Origin: Acidovorax sp. A1169
GTDB lineage: Bacteria; Pseudomonadota; Gammaproteobacteria; Burkholderiales; Burkholderiaceae_C
NCBI RefSeq assembly: GCF_030704685.1
Contig: NZ_JAUZDX010000007.1
Coordinates: forward strand, 213,525 to 277,524
DNA length: 64,000 nt
Direction of reading: 5' to 3'
Made by a program: the position numbers and the translations under genes. Below the pieces are notes generated by a model, which saw only the letters and a program-made list of their open reading frames with translations, did not search any database and was not told the origin of the DNA. Shown here one piece after another: positions 51,352-61,229 of this stretch (position 1 is its first letter; every line of letters starts with the position of its first letter).

Positions 51352-52536
51352 TCAGGGCGCGCTCAGCACCTGCTGGCGCTTGGTCTCGTACTCACCCGAG
51401 GTGATCAGGTTGGCATCGCGCATCTGCTTGAGCCACTGCAGGCGCGACTCTTTCTTGCTGGCGGGCATGGGCGCGGCGGCAACTGTCGTTGCTGCGGGTG
51501 CGGGCTGGGCCGGGTTCACCACCGCCACCGTGGCGGCGGCGGGCACGTTTTGCGCTGCGGGGGCTGCTGCTGGTGCTGGCGGGGCAACACGGCCCACTGG
51601 CTTGGAGTCGGACGCGAAAGGCATCGACATCGCGGCGGTTGCCGTGGGTGACGCAGGCCTTGGCCCAGGCGCTGGCGCTGCTGCTGCGGGCGCTGCGGCG
51701 CGGGCCACCGGCTTGGAGTCGGGCACGAACGGCATCGACACCGTGTTGGTGGCCGCAACCGGTGCAGCGGTGGGCGCCGCAGAGGTGACAACCGGCGTGG
51801 TGGAGGTCGAGGAGGCGGCGGTCTTCGGTGCAGTGGCCAGCGCTTCAGCCAGCGGCGCTGCGGCAGGCACCATGTGCAATATGATGGCCTCCACACATTC
51901 CTGCACCGTCAGGGCGCTTTCCCGTCGCATGATCGCTGCCTTGTTGGCCCACAGCTCGTCGTACGTTGGCGCGTCGCCAAAGCCTGTTTCACGCCGGCAG
52001 CCTCCCTCGGCAATTTGGGCCTGGGTTTCCACGTCGATCAAGCGTGCCCTGGCGCTGTAGCCGACCCGGTAGCGGCTCATGGCGGAGGGAAAGTAGCCTG
52101 CGCCCCACCCGGTGGTCTCCACATCCAGCACGAACTTCGCCTTGCCCTTTCCAGCACTGGCAAGCTTTTGCGGGTCATTGGACGTCGTTGGCATCGCTGG
52201 CGCTACCTGGCGCGTGCCCTGGTGTGCCTGGAGCACGCGCAGCAAGCCTGCAGAAATGGCATCTGCCGGGTCTTCCACCTCGTTCTCGGCAATGAGCCTG
52301 TTGCCGGTACTCTGGGCAATCAGCGCGCCGATCAAGCCCCCAATGGCCATGTTGCCTGGCGAGGTCATCATGAAGCTGGGTTTCTCCCGACTGGTGGCGG
52401 CTACGGTCTGGTTCTTCAGCCGTTCCGAGTGCTTGGTTTCGATTGCTTGCGGTTTGACCGTGGCGCAGCCAATCAAGGTCAGAGCAGCGGCGCACAAGGC
52501 CACGGGGCGGAGGTACTTCGTCAACAGGACAAGCAT
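51352..52536 (-). CDS. Lipoprotein with Pro/Ala linker and C-terminal SHOCT-like module
   Basis: 394 residues. Lipobox LIGCATVK (Cys at about 24). An N-terminal globular part (about 40-230) includes a glycine-rich hydrophobic stretch MAIGGLIGALIAQSTG and ARLIDVETQAQIAEGGCRRE. Then comes a Pro/Ala/Thr-rich linker (about 235-360) with two copies of SMPFxxDSKPVxR. The last about 30 residues (RLQWLKQMRDANLITSGEYE and on) form a SHOCT-type short C-terminal domain. No function recognised for the globular part. It lies 53 bp downstream of the next lipoprotein gene on the same strand, likely one operon. Confidence 0.78.
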   Translation of the reverse strand: MLVLLTKYLRPVALCAAALTLIGCATVKPQAIETKHSERLKNQTVAATSREKPSFMMTSPGNMAIGGLIGALIAQSTGNRLIAENEVEDPADAISAGLLRVLQAHQGTRQVAPAMPTTSNDPQKLASAGKGKAKFVLDVETTGWGAGYFPSAMSRYRVGYSARARLIDVETQAQIAEGGCRRETGFGDAPTYDELWANKAAIMRRESALTVQECVEAIILHMVPAAAPLAEALATAPKTAASSTSTTPVVTSAAPTAAPVAATNTVSMPFVPDSKPVARAAAPAAAAPAPGPRPASPTATAAMSMPFASDSKPVGRVAPPAPAAAPAAQNVPAAATVAVVNPAQPAPAATTVAAAPMPASKKESRLQWLKQMRDANLITSGEYETKRQQVLSAP

Positions 52537-52589
52537 GGTTGGATCGCTGGTGGGTTGAAAATCGTGGTCGCCATGGGCAGCCTGGTAGT

Positions 52590-53936
52590 TCAGGGTGCGG
52601 CGAGAACCTGCTGGCGCTTGGCTTCGTACTCGCTGGTCGAGATGAGCTTGGCGTCATGCATCTGCTTGAGCCACTGCAGGCGCGTTTCTTTCTTGCCTGC
52701 TGGCGCGGCTGCAGCTGCGACCGGTATGGTTGTTGCGGTCACCGGCGGGGGTGCGCTGGTCGCAGCCACGGGGGCCGGGGCAGGTGCCTTTGGCGCTACA
52801 ACTGCTGGGGCGGGCGCTAGGGGTGCGGGGCCAGCCGCTGGCTGTGGCGCCGTGGCGTTGCCTGTTGCAACCGGAACCGGGCCCACCGCTGCGGCAGCGG
52901 GTGTGGCTGCAGGTGGTGCGAGGGGGGCTGCCGGCGCCGCAGGGGGGTGCCGGCCTGCGGGCGCCTGGGTTGCCTCCCTCGTTGGCACATGGCCGGCCGC
53001 CTCGGGCTTGTTTTTGCCGCTGATGATGGCGGCCACCTCGGGCGCCAGCGACATGAGCGCGCGGTGCAGCTCGGGCCCTGCATTGGCCACATCGGCGGCC
53101 AGGTTGTCGTACCGCGCGTACTCGAACCGGTTGTCCTTCTTGAGCTGCACGGCCTGCCAGCCGATGAACTTGCGGGTGCGGCCCTCGAAAAGCGCCAGCC
53201 CTACGCCCACCTGCCGTGCGTAGTTGTTCAGCGGCCCTGGCGCCGCATACGAGGCGGTGGGCACTACCTGCACCAGCAAATCGGCATCCACAGGGGGGCT
53301 CTTGGCAAACGGGCCCACGCTGAGTGCCTTGCCCTCCTCGTCCTTCGCCGGCCAGAACAGCCTGGGCATGTGGTTGCGGGTCTGGCCCATGATGCGGACC
53401 TGCACTCCCCGGGCTTCCAGAGAGTGGGTCAAGGCCTGCATAAAGTCCTTGCGGAGGTCGATGCCGGGCGTGACCTTCTGGACAAGACCAGGAAACTCGA
53501 CGGCCTTGAGCTGAGTTTCCTTGGCGCTCGATTCGATCATCGCCCCGATGAGCAGTGCCACGCCCATGCTTGCCAGATTGGCGCCGGGGGTGGACGACGG
53601 CGGCATCGAATTGAGCTGGTGCGTGGCCGACACTGCCGCGGCGGCCACGTAGTTCTCCACCTCTGCCTGGCCGGCGCCGAGTTCTGCAACGCCGGGCACG
53701 GCCTCCGCATCGCGCCGGATAACGAACAGATGGTCGAAGCTGGATGAGAAATACCACTCCGGCAGCGAGGACCACACCATGCCGATGTTGGCGGCCGGCT
53801 TGATGTCGGGAATGTCGGCAATTAGCACCGTCTGAGGTGGCTTCAGCTTTGCCTGGTCTATCGTGGGCACGGCCACGCAACCTGCCAGCAGCGCAAGACT
53901 GGCCGCGCCTGCGCATTGAAGAACCAACCGCTTCAT
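52590..53936 (-). CDS. Lipoprotein with different N-domain but the same SHOCT-like module
   Basis: 448 residues. Lipobox LLAGC (Cys at about 19) and a globular domain (about 25-310; LIADIPDIKPAANIGMVWSS, VALLIGAMIESSAKETQLKA, LLVQVVPTASYAAPGPLNNY). Then a long Pro/Ala linker and a C-terminal RLQWLKQMHDAKLISTSEYE segment nearly identical to the one in the downstream lipoprotein, although the N-terminal domains are unlike. AGGGG precedes the ATG at 53936; the longer frame to 54161 has no support. Outer-membrane lipoprotein predicted; function unknown. Confidence 0.78.
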   Translation of the reverse strand: MKRLVLQCAGAASLALLAGCVAVPTIDQAKLKPPQTVLIADIPDIKPAANIGMVWSSLPEWYFSSSFDHLFVIRRDAEAVPGVAELGAGQAEVENYVAAAAVSATHQLNSMPPSSTPGANLASMGVALLIGAMIESSAKETQLKAVEFPGLVQKVTPGIDLRKDFMQALTHSLEARGVQVRIMGQTRNHMPRLFWPAKDEEGKALSVGPFAKSPPVDADLLVQVVPTASYAAPGPLNNYARQVGVGLALFEGRTRKFIGWQAVQLKKDNRFEYARYDNLAADVANAGPELHRALMSLAPEVAAIISGKNKPEAAGHVPTREATQAPAGRHPPAAPAAPLAPPAATPAAAAVGPVPVATGNATAPQPAAGPAPLAPAPAVVAPKAPAPAPVAATSAPPPVTATTIPVAAAAAPAGKKETRLQWLKQMHDAKLISTSEYEAKRQQVLAAP

Positions 53937-54198
53937 GTTTCCCCTCAGCTCTTGTGTTGTGGGCGTGCCTACTGTCAAGCGGCCACGCCTTTGCTTTTTC
54001 AACTGCCTGGCCAGCGCCACGGGCCGCTGGTCAAAGCTGGTACGGTGCCCTCTCATGCAACCGCGCCTGCCCGCGCACTCTAGCACCGCGTTGCAACTGC
54101 TTACAGCCAAGAAGTGCAAAACCGACCGGTACGCCAGCGCAATGTGAGGTTGCTGCAACACCCGTCTTTTGGGTGATTGATGGAAAAGGGTGATTTGC

Positions 54199-55107
54199 TC
54201 AGCAGCCGCTTATTTGCGCCAGCCACCGCCCCGGCGCCATGCCCACCTGGCCCTTGAAGCGCCGCGTCAGGTGGCTTTGGTCGGCAAAGCCGCAGGCCGC
54301 CGCCACATCGGCCACCGCATTGCCCTGCCGCAGCGCAGCCTGTGCTTGGCGAATGCGCACCATGTTCAGGTAGGCGTGCGGCGCCATGCCATAGGCGGCG
54401 GTGAAGGCACGCGTCAGGTGCGCGCGCGACAGGCCCGCCTGCGTGGCCAGGGCCTGCACCGTCACGTCGTCGGCAAAGTGGGCATGGAGGTACTCACGCA
54501 CCAGGGCCATGCGCTGGCGGCCTGCGTCCAGGCTCTGCGCCCAGTCCACCCGCACCTCGCCATGGCGGCCCAGCAGCGCCTGCACGGCGGCGGCCGTGCG
54601 CTCCTCGCCGTGCAGCGACTCCTGCCGCTCGGCCACCGCCGCCACGGCCCGCTGCAGCAGCAGTGCGCCCTGCGGGTCGTGCACCACGGGTGCCTTGAAA
54701 TAGTGGGCCGCACCGGCGGGGCTGCCCGCCGCCCGGTCTGCCACCAGGGCATGTACCAGCGCGGCATCCACGTACAGGATCGAATAGCCAAACCCCGCAT
54801 CCGTGCCCCGACTGCCGTCGTGCGGCTCATCGGGGTTGAACAAGATCACATCGCCCGCCAGGCTGGCGTGGCGCGCGCCCCGGCATTCAAAAGTCTGCAC
54901 GCCCGAGCGCGTGACGCCTATCGAATACGTCTCATGGCTGTGCCGCTCGAACCGGTGCTGCGTGAAATGCGCGTTGAGCAGCGTGACCCCGCCCGACGCC
55001 AGCGGCCGCATCTCGGCCCAGTCGCGCTGGCTGGTGCCAGGCTGCAGGGTGTTGGGGGCCGCTGTAGAGGGGGAAGCTGCGGCGCTAGCGTTGTTCCCGG
55101 CGTGCAT
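54199..55107 (-). CDS. AraC-family transcriptional regulator
   Basis: 302 residues. N-terminal cupin-like sensor domain (about 20-150; FERHSHETYSIGVTRSGVQT, GDVILFNPDEPHDG) and two HTH motifs at the C-terminus (about 200-300; VTVQALATQAGLSRAHLTRA and AVADVAAACGFADQSHLTRR). AraC-like activators of this layout sense small ligands. Start chosen at ATG 55107, which leaves 89 bp to the divergent cupin gene, a probable target. Confidence 0.9.
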   Translation of the reverse strand: MHAGNNASAAASPSTAAPNTLQPGTSQRDWAEMRPLASGGVTLLNAHFTQHRFERHSHETYSIGVTRSGVQTFECRGARHASLAGDVILFNPDEPHDGSRGTDAGFGYSILYVDAALVHALVADRAAGSPAGAAHYFKAPVVHDPQGALLLQRAVAAVAERQESLHGEERTAAAVQALLGRHGEVRVDWAQSLDAGRQRMALVREYLHAHFADDVTVQALATQAGLSRAHLTRAFTAAYGMAPHAYLNMVRIRQAQAALRQGNAVADVAAACGFADQSHLTRRFKGQVGMAPGRWLAQISGC

Positions 55108-55196
55108 GCAACAAATGTACAAGACCGCCCCACGCCGGCTGGAGACACTGCTGACAACCCGCCACGCGGCAATGCCAACCACCCAAGCCCACCTAC

Positions 55197-55580
55197 ATGC
55201 CCGATACCCAGACTGCCCCCACCCCCGTCCCCGCCATCGACCTGGCCCACAAGCTCACCCAGTTCACCGGCCACTGGGCCCCGCGCACCGTGGCCGAGTT
55301 CAACGGCCACGACATCATGGTCGCCAAGATCCAGGGCGAGTACCAGTGGCACAGCCACCCCGACACCGACGACTTCTTCCTCGTGCTGCAGGGCACGGTA
55401 GAGATCGACCTGCCCCATGGCGCCCTGGTCACCCTGCACCCCGGCCAGCTCTACGTGGTGCCAAAGGGGGTGGAACACCGGCCGCGCGCCAGCAGCGAAG
55501 CGCATATTTTGCTGATCGAATCCACCGGCACGCCCAACAGCGGCGATGCAGCCACGGCCGCGCCGCGCAGGGTGTTGTAA
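55197..55580 (+). CDS. Single-domain cupin protein
   Basis: 127 residues. Cupin motif 1 EYQWHSHPDTDDFFLVLQGT (HxHx4Dx5G-like) and motif 2 GQLYVVPKGVEHRP, giving a metal site of His residues. Small cupins of this type are dioxygenase-like or sensory; function unknown. No Shine-Dalgarno is visible before the ATG at 55197. It is divergent from the AraC gene, whose own N-domain is cupin-like. Confidence 0.85.
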   Translation: MPDTQTAPTPVPAIDLAHKLTQFTGHWAPRTVAEFNGHDIMVAKIQGEYQWHSHPDTDDFFLVLQGTVEIDLPHGALVTLHPGQLYVVPKGVEHRPRASSEAHILLIESTGTPNSGDAATAAPRRVL

Positions 55581-55800
55581 GCCCTGTCTCTTGCAGCTTG
55601 GCGCCGCTTTCAGTGACAAAGCCCTGGGGGCCCAAGCCAGCAGCCAGGCAGTCGAGCGGATGCGGCCTTGGCCTGCGTCAGGGGCAGTCCCTGTCGCCGC
55701 ATTGGGCCGTTGACCTACGCCAAGGCAACGGGGCCGCATGGATCATGAAAGTCCACCCCACCAAGAGCGGCTGTCGGCCGCTCACAACCAGGAGACGAAC

Positions 55801-56298
55801 ATGACCCATCCCCAAAACATGAACACCCCCGACATGAATCCCGATCCCATCACCGGCGCACCCGGTGCCCACCCCGTCGGCACCGGCATCGGCGCTGCGG
55901 GCGGTGCTGTCACTGGCGCTGCCGTTGGCTCCGTCGGCGGCCCCATCGGTACCGCCGTGGGTGCAGTGGTCGGCGCAGTCGTCGGCGGCCTGGCTGGCAA
56001 GGGCGCGGCAGAAGCCGTCAACCCCACGGCCGAAGACGCCTACTGGCGCGACGCCCACGGCCGCGAGCCCTACTACTCCGACGCCTACACCTACGACGAC
56101 TACGCGCCTGCCTATCGCACTGGCTACCAGAGCGTGATCGACGGTCATGGCAGCTGGCAAGACGCCCGCGCCGACCTGCACCAGCGTTGGGAGTCAGACC
56201 GTGCGACCAGCCGCCTGGACTGGAAGGACGCTGAGCCCGCAGCCAAGGCCGCGTGGGAGCGCGCCGACCGGATCTGGAAGCAGACCAAGCAAGAGTAA
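55801..56298 (+). CDS. Glycine-zipper protein, stress-associated
   Basis: 165 residues. A polar start (MTHPQNMNTPDMNPDPITGA) precedes a glycine-zipper block (about 29-70: GTGIGAAGGAVTGAAVGSVG, GPIGTAVGAVVGAVVGGLAG), which may insert in the membrane, and a charged region with AYWRDAHGREPYYSDAYTYD and RWESDRATSRLDWKDAEPAA. No signal peptide. AGGAG lies 8 bases before the ATG at 55801. Members are widespread in Comamonadaceae; function unknown. Confidence 0.8.
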   Translation: MTHPQNMNTPDMNPDPITGAPGAHPVGTGIGAAGGAVTGAAVGSVGGPIGTAVGAVVGAVVGGLAGKGAAEAVNPTAEDAYWRDAHGREPYYSDAYTYDDYAPAYRTGYQSVIDGHGSWQDARADLHQRWESDRATSRLDWKDAEPAAKAAWERADRIWKQTKQE

Positions 56299-56382
56299 GA
56301 AGAGGCACGCGCTGCGGTTGGCAGCTATGCCAACCGCAGCCATCGTGCACAGTGCGCGTGGGTGAGTCGACTCAGGGGCTGA

Positions 56383-57480
56383 TCAGCCGATCACATCCAC
56401 AATGTTGCCGCTGGCATCCTTGATGGTCGTCTTCTCCACCTGCCACTGCACCCCCGGCAGCAGCGGCAGCACATAGGTGCCCGCGCGCGGCTGCAGCGTC
56501 TGCGCCAGTTGCTGCACCGTGGCATCGGTCAGGTGCAGCACGGCGCCCTCGTCGTTGGCCAGCCACTCCACCGCGTTCTCGGTTTCAGCTGGCTGCAACA
56601 GCAGTTGCCACTCGTGCCCCGCAACGCGCAGCGTGCGGCCAAACGGCAGGCGCAGCGGCAGCAGGGCCACCAGCTCCTCCACTTGGCGGGCACCGAGGGT
56701 CACCTGCGTCAGCGGCTTGCGCAGCAGGCGCTTTACCTGCTTAAGGCCCAGCACATCGGTGAACAAGAATCCGCTCGACGAGCCATCCTGCCGCGAGCCT
56801 TCGTCCACCTGCTGCTTGACCGCCGGGTGGGCCAGCAGCGAGGCGCGGCCCAGGTCCGTCACCCACAGCGGCATGTGCGGCAGCAACACATCCAGCAGAT
56901 TGCGCGTGCGCCACTGCTTGGCCGCGCGCTCTTCGTCCAGCGTCAGGCCCACCACCTGCAAAAAGGCGACGGATCCATTGGCCGTGGCCAGCGGCTCGGC
57001 CAGCTCCGGGTCGGTGGCAAAACCCATGGAGCAGATCTGCGTGGCCTGCCCCAGCGCAATGGGGCCGTTGGCCGTCATCCAATCCCCGTCTTTGAACACG
57101 TTACCGCTCTGAAATACATAGCGCGCCAGGTTCTGCAAAAAACTCAGCGCCCACATCGGGGGCTCTGCATCGGCCGCGGTGTCGGGCGCTATCGCAAGCC
57201 GGAAGGTCAGCTCGAAGCCATAGCCGCTTACCTCGGGGTCGTCCGACCCCTTGGCATACAGCTCGGTGAACCCATAGGTCACAAAGTGCCAGTGCGGCAC
57301 CGGGTCCGTGCGCCGCCATGCGCTGATGCCGTCCAGCGGGTCTGGCCCGCCCAGCATGTACTTGATGATCGTGCCAAAGTGCTTGGGCTCCTGGCCGGGG
57401 TAGAGCTGGTCCAGGCGGGCGGTGATGGCGTCCCAGCCGGGGGAGGAGGCGTCGGAGTCGTCGATTGTGGTTGAGGTCAT
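56383..57480 (-). CDS. Suppressor-of-fused (SUFU) domain protein
   Basis: 365 residues. The N-terminal half (about 15-175) matches bacterial SUFU domains: DGISAWRRTDPVPHWHFVTY, GFTELYAKGSDDPEVSGYGF, ELTFRLAIAP and GPIALGQATQICSMGFATDP. The C-terminal half (about 190-365) is beta-rich and not recognised. Bacterial SUFU proteins are often immunity or interaction proteins in polymorphic toxin systems; no toxin is adjacent here. Its start lies 320 bp from the hsdR start. Confidence 0.85.
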   Translation of the reverse strand: MTSTTIDDSDASSPGWDAITARLDQLYPGQEPKHFGTIIKYMLGGPDPLDGISAWRRTDPVPHWHFVTYGFTELYAKGSDDPEVSGYGFELTFRLAIAPDTAADAEPPMWALSFLQNLARYVFQSGNVFKDGDWMTANGPIALGQATQICSMGFATDPELAEPLATANGSVAFLQVVGLTLDEERAAKQWRTRNLLDVLLPHMPLWVTDLGRASLLAHPAVKQQVDEGSRQDGSSSGFLFTDVLGLKQVKRLLRKPLTQVTLGARQVEELVALLPLRLPFGRTLRVAGHEWQLLLQPAETENAVEWLANDEGAVLHLTDATVQQLAQTLQPRAGTYVLPLLPGVQWQVEKTTIKDASGNIVDVIG

Positions 57481-57800
57481 GTCTTTTGGAAGTCAGGGCC
57501 GCGCCGCGGATCAATGGCGGAGTTCATTGTGGCGGCTGAGCGAGCCTGCGTGGAATTTGCTTGTGTGACAAATTCTCGGTACGGCACACCGTAAGAGTTC
57601 CCCGCCTTCACCCCGTACGATGCCAATTTGCCATCCGAGGCCACGGGGCTTGGCAATCAGGACTGGGTGCGTCGCCAGTAATACGGGAGAATTGCTGACG
57701 TGTTTCCCGCCGACTTTCCGAAAGCGCGGGAATCCAAGAATCCCACGGCCGGCAGTAGATTGGGGGAGAGCTGTCGACCGGAAGAAAAACGAGGGTGGAG
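57481..57800. other. Non-coding gap at the edge of the restriction island
   Basis: 320 bp between divergent SUFU and hsdR starts. GC content drops compared with the left side. It must hold the hsd promoter, but I see no confident -35/-10 pair, no tRNA gene and no direct repeat that would mark an attachment site. Short ORFs on the minus strand here have no recognisable similarity. Confidence 0.4.
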
Positions 57801-60800
57801 ATGCAGCAAACAATTCGCTCGAATTTCGACGTACTGAGGCTATACGAGCGGCAGCTATGGAGTTTGGGTGCCTTGGCAGAGCGGTATTTCGCTGAGGACC
57901 CCAACACCAGCCTGCTCAAGCTCCGCCAGTTTGCTGAATTGATGGCCCAATCATTGGCGGCCCGGGGTGGTTTGTATGCATCCCAGGACGAAAGCCAATA
58001 TGACTTGCTTCGCCGCTTGCAAGGCGAATCGCTCTTGCCGCGCGAAATCAAGCAGGTATTCGATCAGATCCGGATAGCGGGAAACGCCGCGAATCATGAT
58101 CTTGACGGCGATCACTCCAAAGCCTTGACCGCCCTCAAACTCGCTTGGCAATTGGGCTTGTGGTTTCACCGCACATTCAAGCAGCCTGACTACAAGGCAG
58201 GCCCGTTTGTTCCACCAACGCCGCCCGTCGATGAATCGCAGGAGTTGAAACACGAACTTGCGTCCTTGCGGCAAGCTGTATCTGAGTACCAGGCCAAACA
58301 TGAGCAAACCGCGTCCGCTCTGCTGGCTGCACAAACCCAACTAAACACGCTGGGTGAAGAAAGCGCTTTCTGGGAACAGATTGCTACGGAGACAGACCAG
58401 GCCAAGGCCAAACTTGAAGCACAGCTGGCTGACTTACAGGCGCATGCCCAGAAGGCCCCCACGGAAACGCTGGCCGAATTCGTCCTCTCGGCAAGCAAGG
58501 CTGCCAGTCTGGTGGAACTCGACGAAAGCGCAACGCGCCGCATCATCGACGAGCAATTGCAGCAGGCAGGGTGGGAGGCCGATTCAGAAGTCTTGCGGTA
58601 CAGCAAGGGAGCGCGCCCTACCAAAGGGCGAAACCTGGCAATTGCCGAATGGCCTTGCGACGGTTATTCAGCGGACTACTTGCTGTTCCAGGGCCTGATG
58701 CCATTGGCGGTTGTGGAGGCCAAGCGTGGCAGCAAAGACGTGTCTGCCGATCTGCAGCAAAGCAAGCGCTACAGCCGCACCTTCACCCCTTCCTCCGAGA
58801 CACACCTCCATGCCCAAAATTGGGGCGCGCAATTGGAGTTCCGGATTCCGTTTGTGTTTGCCACCAATGGCCGACCTTACTTGCGCCAACTGGCTACCAA
58901 GAGCGGTATCTGGTTCTGCGATCTCCGAGATTCCAAGAGCCGAAGTACAGCGCTGGATGGCTGGTATACGCCGGACGGCCTGCATGCCTTGCTGAAACAG
59001 GACGAGGGCAAGGCTCATGCGGACCTGGACAACACGCCGTTCAACTATGGTTTTCCGCTGCGCTACTACCAGCAGGCAGCCATTCGCGCGACCGAAACAG
59101 CCATCGCTGATGGGCAGCGTGACATCCTATTGGCGATGGCAACGGGCACTGGCAAAACCAAGACCTGTGTTGCGCTCATTTACCGGCTGCTGAAAGCTCA
59201 GCGGTTCCGCCGCATCTTGTTCTTGGTAGACCGCTCGGCACTGGGCGAGCAAGCAGCAAACTCCTTCAAAGACACGCGCATGGAGCGGCTGCAAACGTTT
59301 GCAGATGCGTTTGGCATCAAGGAGCTTGAGCACCAGTCGCCCGATGCGGACACGGCGGTGCACATTGCCACCGTGCAGGGCATGATGCACCGCGTCTTGT
59401 TCCCGGCGGAAGGCGTGGCACCGCCCACGGTGGATCAATACGACTGTATCGTCATCGACGAATGCCACCGTGGCTACACGCTTGATCGTGAGATGTCCGA
59501 TACCGAGCTCAGCTTCCGCGGGTTTGACGACTACATATCCAAGTACCGTCGTGTGCTGGACTATTTTGATGCCGTCAAGATCGGCTTGACCGCCACGCCC
59601 GCATTGCACACCACGCAGATCTTCGGTCTCCCGGTGTACAGCTACAGCTACCGCGAAGCCGTCGTGGATGGCTTTTTGGTTGACTACGAGCCACCCATCC
59701 AGATCCGTACCCAACTGTCTGAAAACGGCATGACCTGGAAGGTTGGCGAGGAGGTCAAGAGGTATGACGCTCAGCGCAACCAGATTGATCTGTTCCAAAC
59801 GCCCGATGAGATCAAGCTGAAGATCGATGACTTCAATCGCAAGGTCATCACGCGGCCCTTCAACGAAGCCGTGTGCGGCTACCTGGCGCAAGAGATCGAC
59901 CCCACTGGCCGACGCAAGACGTTGATTTTTTGCGTCAGCAGCGACCATGCGGATCTTGTGGTGGACGTGCTCAAGAAAGCCTTGGAGGACCAATATGGTG
60001 AGGTGGAAGATGACGCCGTCATCAAGATCACCGGCAATGCAGACAAGCCTTTGGAGTTGATTCGCCGATACAAGAATGAACGCCTGCCCAACGTGGCCGT
60101 CACAGTGGATTTGCTGACCACCGGCATTGACGTGCCAGAAATCTGCAATCTGGTCTTCCTGCGGCAGGTCAACAGCCGCATTCTGTTCGACCAGATGCTG
60201 GGCCGCGCCACCCGGTTGTGTGATTTTGACGGCGAGGCCAAAGACTTCTTCCGGGTTTTTGATGCTGTGAGGATCTTTGAAGCGATCAGCGACATGACCA
60301 ACATGAAGCCTGTGGTGGTCAACCCCAACATCACGTTCAAACAACTTGAGCGTGAATTCAACGAGGTGCAGTCAGACGAAGCACGTGAGCTGCTACGCGA
60401 CCAATTCCTCGCCAAGCTGCAAGTCAAGAAGCGTCACCTCAAAGGCAAAGACGCGCAAGACTTTGAAACCAAGGTTGGCATGACGCCAGATGCCTTCATC
60501 AAGAAGCTCAAAGCACTCAGCCTGCCTGAAGTGGCTGCTTGGTTCACCCAGAACCCAGACCTGGGCGAAATCCTGGACCGCAAGGCCGTCGGCCAGGCTC
60601 AACCGATCTACGTGTCTGATCACCCAGATGCTTTCTTGCGAGCTGACCGTGGCTACGGCAACGCCAGCAAGCCAGAAGACTATCTGAACGAGTTCAAGAA
60701 GTTCATCAGCAGCAAAAGCAACGAGCTGCCAGCCCTGATGGCCGTGCTGACCAAGCCGCGAGACCTGACCCGCAAACAGCTCAAGGAACTGATGTTGGCC

Positions 60801-61205
60801 TTGGACCAAGCAGGCTTCAGCGAAGCCCGCCTGGCCACCGCCTGGCGAGAAATGAGCAATCAGGACATCGCAGCCCGCATCGTCGGCTACATTCGCCAAG
60901 CTGCGTTGGGTGACGCCTTGCTGCCCTATAGCGAGCGGGTGGACCACGCTTTGCAAGCGCTGTTGGCCAATCCGCCGGGTGGCAAGCCCTGGACTGAACC
61001 GCAGCGCAATTGGCTTAGGCGCATTGCGGCACAGACCAAGGTCAACCTTCTTGTTGACCGCGAGGCGTTGGACGACCCTGACCTGCTTTTTAAGCGGGAA
61101 GGTGGCGGGTTCAACCGCCTCGATAAACTTTTCAACGGACAGCTCCAACCGGTGCTGGACGCCTTTAACGACGCACTCTGGACGCCCCCTGCCCAAAGTG
61201 CTTGA
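57801..61205 (+). CDS. hsdR: Type I restriction endonuclease, R subunit
   Basis: 1134 residues. N-terminal DUF4145-like domain (about 1-120), coiled coil (about 150-225), then the nuclease domain with YLLFQGLMPLAVVEAKRG (PD-ExK type) and a superfamily 2 DNA translocase: Walker A LAMATGTGKTKTCV, DECH in CIVIDECHRGYT, motif III IGLTATP, motif VI QMLGRATRLCD. The C-terminal part (about 850-1134) should bind HsdM/HsdS. Cuts DNA far from unmethylated sites. ATG 57801 has GAGG upstream; GTG 57795 is also possible. 24 bp to hsdM. Confidence 0.94.
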   Translation: MQQTIRSNFDVLRLYERQLWSLGALAERYFAEDPNTSLLKLRQFAELMAQSLAARGGLYASQDESQYDLLRRLQGESLLPREIKQVFDQIRIAGNAANHDLDGDHSKALTALKLAWQLGLWFHRTFKQPDYKAGPFVPPTPPVDESQELKHELASLRQAVSEYQAKHEQTASALLAAQTQLNTLGEESAFWEQIATETDQAKAKLEAQLADLQAHAQKAPTETLAEFVLSASKAASLVELDESATRRIIDEQLQQAGWEADSEVLRYSKGARPTKGRNLAIAEWPCDGYSADYLLFQGLMPLAVVEAKRGSKDVSADLQQSKRYSRTFTPSSETHLHAQNWGAQLEFRIPFVFATNGRPYLRQLATKSGIWFCDLRDSKSRSTALDGWYTPDGLHALLKQDEGKAHADLDNTPFNYGFPLRYYQQAAIRATETAIADGQRDILLAMATGTGKTKTCVALIYRLLKAQRFRRILFLVDRSALGEQAANSFKDTRMERLQTFADAFGIKELEHQSPDADTAVHIATVQGMMHRVLFPAEGVAPPTVDQYDCIVIDECHRGYTLDREMSDTELSFRGFDDYISKYRRVLDYFDAVKIGLTATPALHTTQIFGLPVYSYSYREAVVDGFLVDYEPPIQIRTQLSENGMTWKVGEEVKRYDAQRNQIDLFQTPDEIKLKIDDFNRKVITRPFNEAVCGYLAQEIDPTGRRKTLIFCVSSDHADLVVDVLKKALEDQYGEVEDDAVIKITGNADKPLELIRRYKNERLPNVAVTVDLLTTGIDVPEICNLVFLRQVNSRILFDQMLGRATRLCDFDGEAKDFFRVFDAVRIFEAISDMTNMKPVVVNPNITFKQLEREFNEVQSDEARELLRDQFLAKLQVKKRHLKGKDAQDFETKVGMTPDAFIKKLKALSLPEVAAWFTQNPDLGEILDRKAVGQAQPIYVSDHPDAFLRADRGYGNASKPEDYLNEFKKFISSKSNELPALMAVLTKPRDLTRKQLKELMLALDQAGFSEARLATAWREMSNQDIAARIVGYIRQAALGDALLPYSERVDHALQALLANPPGGKPWTEPQRNWLRRIAAQTKVNLLVDREALDDPDLLFKREGGGFNRLDKLFNGQLQPVLDAFNDALWTPPAQSA

Positions 61206-61229
61206 TGCATTTGTAGTTAGTACTTCTCC

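Noticed and set aside
57511..57813. A 100-codon minus-strand ORF upstream of hsdR
   Set aside because: No recognisable similarity, and it would overlap the hsdR start and promoter region.
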